A DNA stretch of 6,464 nt from Candidatus Babeliales bacterium (lineage in GTDB: Bacteria > Babelota > Babeliae > Babelales > JANWKD01). The translations under genes were made by a program, and so were the position numbers. The notes under the pieces were generated by a model, which searched no databases, was not told the origin of the DNA, and saw nothing but the letters and a program-made list of their open reading frames with translations. The first letter of the stretch is position 1. Each line of letters opens with the position of its first letter. Below, piece by piece: positions 5,607-6,464 of the stretch. The stretch covers positions 1 through 6,464 of the forward strand of contig JANWKD010000052.1 in NCBI GenBank assembly GCA_025451595.1. Reading direction: 5' to 3'.

Positions 5607-5945
5607 CTACTTGCCTTTTGCGAGCGCTGCTGCATAGTTGAAATGATAAAAATAGTCTTGCCATAAAGAATCTGAAGTTGAATATTCATTATCGTATACA
5701 AAATAATCTATCAACGCTTCACGAACTCGCAAAAGCTCTTTTAATCGAGGCCCTCTATTCTTTGGATCAGCAATAGTTGCATCTAGTAATTCCAAAGCAC
5801 GCTCAAAAGCCTTTTGACTATAATCTAAATTTTGTGCATTTTTCCAATAAATTACTCGTTCTATATCAGTTCCAACATTGGCCAGCTGTTCGAATAAAGA
5901 GAATTTGAACCACCGCTCATTCGTTAAGTTTTTATGAAGCCTCAT
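5607..5945 (-). CDS. Small conserved helical protein partnered with DUF5674
   Basis: A 112-residue soluble protein, probably all-helical. Conserved-looking blocks are RWFKFSLFEQLANVGTDIER (11-30), ERALELLD (48-55), PKNRGPRLKELLRVRE (61-76) and YFYHFNYAAAL (98-108). I recall close relatives next to DUF5674 genes in candidate-phylum bacteria, but none with a known function. Its ATG shares the ATGA sequence with the stop of the upstream DUF5674 gene (4-nt overlap). No independent Shine-Dalgarno is visible, so it should be translated by coupling and made in fixed ratio with its partner. A two-protein complex or a toxin-antitoxin-like pair would fit the arrangement, but no toxin motif is visible. 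It ends 13 bp from the convergent exported-protein gene. Confidence 0.85.
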   Translation of the reverse strand: MRLHKNLTNERWFKFSLFEQLANVGTDIERVIYWKNAQNLDYSQKAFERALELLDATIADPKNRGPRLKELLRVREALIDYFVYDNEYSTSDSLWQDYFYHFNYAAALAKGK

Positions 5946-6286
5946 GGTACTACCAAATTATTAACAATAGTTCTTATTTTTTTTTGTATTTGAGGATCAT
6001 CAACGCCACGCGTTTTATTTCCCCAACCAGGCCTTAAATTGATCATTGAATCAAACACAATAAAATCTTGCGTGCCAAATTTATCGGGAAAGAGATTTAT
6101 ACCCCAAAGATGCTCTTGCTCCGAATCATTCTCTAATAAAAAACATTCTTCATCCGCATGAAGTTCAGCATCTACGACCATAATTTCTTTATGGACATCA
6201 ATAACAGCTTTTATGAGACCTCCATACATCTTTTCTGACATTTTTTTTAATTCAGAAAGCGTAATATTTTTATCAACAATTTGCAT
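5942..6286 (-). CDS. DUF5674 family protein
   Basis: A 114-residue soluble protein recognised from its family signatures. An N-terminal helix (ITLSELKKMSEKMYGGLIKAV, 8-28) is followed by VVDAELHADEE (37-47), LWGINLFPD (60-68), FDSMINLRP (78-86) and GNKTRGVDDPQI (89-100). The dense D/E/H cluster D39, E41, H43, D45, E46, E47 could form a polar or metal-binding site; that is inference. The family has no assigned function. AGGA lies 6 nt before the ATG, and a promoter is visible at 6319-6347, so this is the first gene of a two-gene operon. It overlaps the second gene by 4 nt. Length and both ends look complete. Confidence 0.92.
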   Translation of the reverse strand: MQIVDKNITLSELKKMSEKMYGGLIKAVIDVHKEIMVVDAELHADEECFLLENDSEQEHLWGINLFPDKFGTQDFIVFDSMINLRPGWGNKTRGVDDPQIQKKIRTIVNNLVVP

Positions 6287-6318
6287 TTTTAATCCTAAAT
6301 AGTTAGCCTACCTTAATC

Positions 6319-6347
6319 AATATAATTGCTATAGAACAAAGATTCAA
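6319..6347 (-). promoter_or_regulatory. Promoter of the DUF5674 operon
   Basis: Read on the minus strand, TTGAAT (6347-6342) is followed by a 17-base spacer and TATATT (6324-6319), which matches five of six -10 bases. Transcription would start near 6311, about 25 nt before the DUF5674 ATG. Confidence 0.55.
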
Positions 6348-6405
6348 GAGCATTATCAATCTTTTAAAAATGCCCAATATTAATTCGACCTCTGTTTAAA
6401 AAGAA

Positions 6406-6421
6406 TATAATGCGTTATAAT
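6406..6421 (+). promoter_or_regulatory. Tandem -10 hexamers before the right-edge gene
   Basis: Two perfect TATAAT sequences, at 6406-6411 and 6416-6421, lie 10 bp apart. Neither has a good -35 element at 16-18 bp; the best guesses are TTCGAC at 6384-6389 for the first and TGTTTA at 6393-6398 for the second. They are probably alternative -10 elements for the gene starting at 6454. Confidence 0.5.
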
Positions 6422-6453
6422 GGGACTCAATATCAAATATAAGGGTAATTGAC

Positions 6454-6464
6454 ATGAGAATAAT
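6454..6464 (+). CDS. Start of a gene truncated by the window edge
   Basis: Only ATG AGA ATA AT is present (Met-Arg-Ile). AAGGG (6441-6445) lies 8 nt upstream, and perfect -10 hexamers precede it, so this is very likely a real start. The leader repeats GGGACTCAA and the spacing seen before the exported protein gene at 4892, whose product begins Met-Lys-Ile. A paralogous exported protein is therefore plausible, but the product cannot be read from this window. Confidence 0.6.

Noticed and set aside
5588..5612. AAGTAG/CTACTT inverted repeat between the convergent genes as a bidirectional terminator
   Set aside because: The stem is 6 bp and AT-rich with a 13-nt loop, and neither side has a T tract.
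5464..5664. 66-codon open frame on the minus strand spanning two gene ends
   Set aside because: It overlaps the 3' ends of two well-supported genes and has no recognisable start signal or domain.
1..6464. tRNA, rRNA, CRISPR array, complete insertion sequence
   Set aside because: No tRNA T-loop pattern, rRNA core sequence, regularly spaced repeats or transposase domain is visible in the window.

Overview
The window is AT-rich and compact. Genes lie on both strands, with short or overlapping junctions, standard stop codons (TGA, TAA and TAG all end genes) and mostly good AAGGA-type ribosome binding sites. The gene set resembles host-dependent, reduced-genome bacteria. It includes a CPR/Dependentiae-style DEAD-box helicase, a DUF5674 gene with its usual small partner, a DMT-family importer next to a SAM hydrolase, a SAP-domain protein and an exported helical protein. 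My best guess is a member of Candidatus Dependentiae (TM6/Babeliae). This is inferred from gene content and base composition only, since the window holds no rRNA or other phylogenetic marker.

Layout, left to right. A SAP/DUF6434-type protein (51-647, +) is followed by a near-consensus sigma70-type promoter (679-707). A roughly 200-nt leader then leads to a DEAD-box RNA helicase (916-2136, +) with an unusual DEVD motif II. An uncharacterised four-helix membrane protein (2200-2664, +) follows and runs tail-to-tail, with a 21-bp overlap, into a two-gene minus-strand operon. That operon has a SAM hydrolase (DUF62/SAM_HAT; 3555-4307) first and an EamA/DMT transporter (2644-3564) second. The two overlap by 10 nt, and the transporter's ribosome binding site lies inside the hydrolase gene. 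The transporter gene contains a perfect 14-bp inverted repeat followed by five T on the plus strand.

The gene-poor stretch 4308-4891 is not empty. It holds what look like decayed fragments of relatives of two genes in this same window: the membrane protein (about 4610-4673) and the SAP protein (about 4675-4760). There is also an unassigned stretch that is open on both strands (4406-4551). Next comes an exported, internally duplicated helical protein with a DUF2935-like FW...EHAEF pattern (4892-5593, +). A translationally coupled minus-strand pair follows, DUF5674 (5942-6286) and its small partner (5607-5945), with a recognisable promoter at 6319-6347. At the right edge the start of another plus-strand gene (6454 onward) shares its leader box and start context with the 4892 gene and may be its paralogue.

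The most informative unit is the SAM hydrolase-DMT transporter operon. Characterised SAM importers of Rickettsia and Chlamydia are DMT proteins. A SAM importer coupled to an enzyme that splits SAM into methionine and adenosine would give an intracellular bacterium both compounds from one host metabolite. The coupling is seen in the sequence; the substrate of the transporter is inferred.
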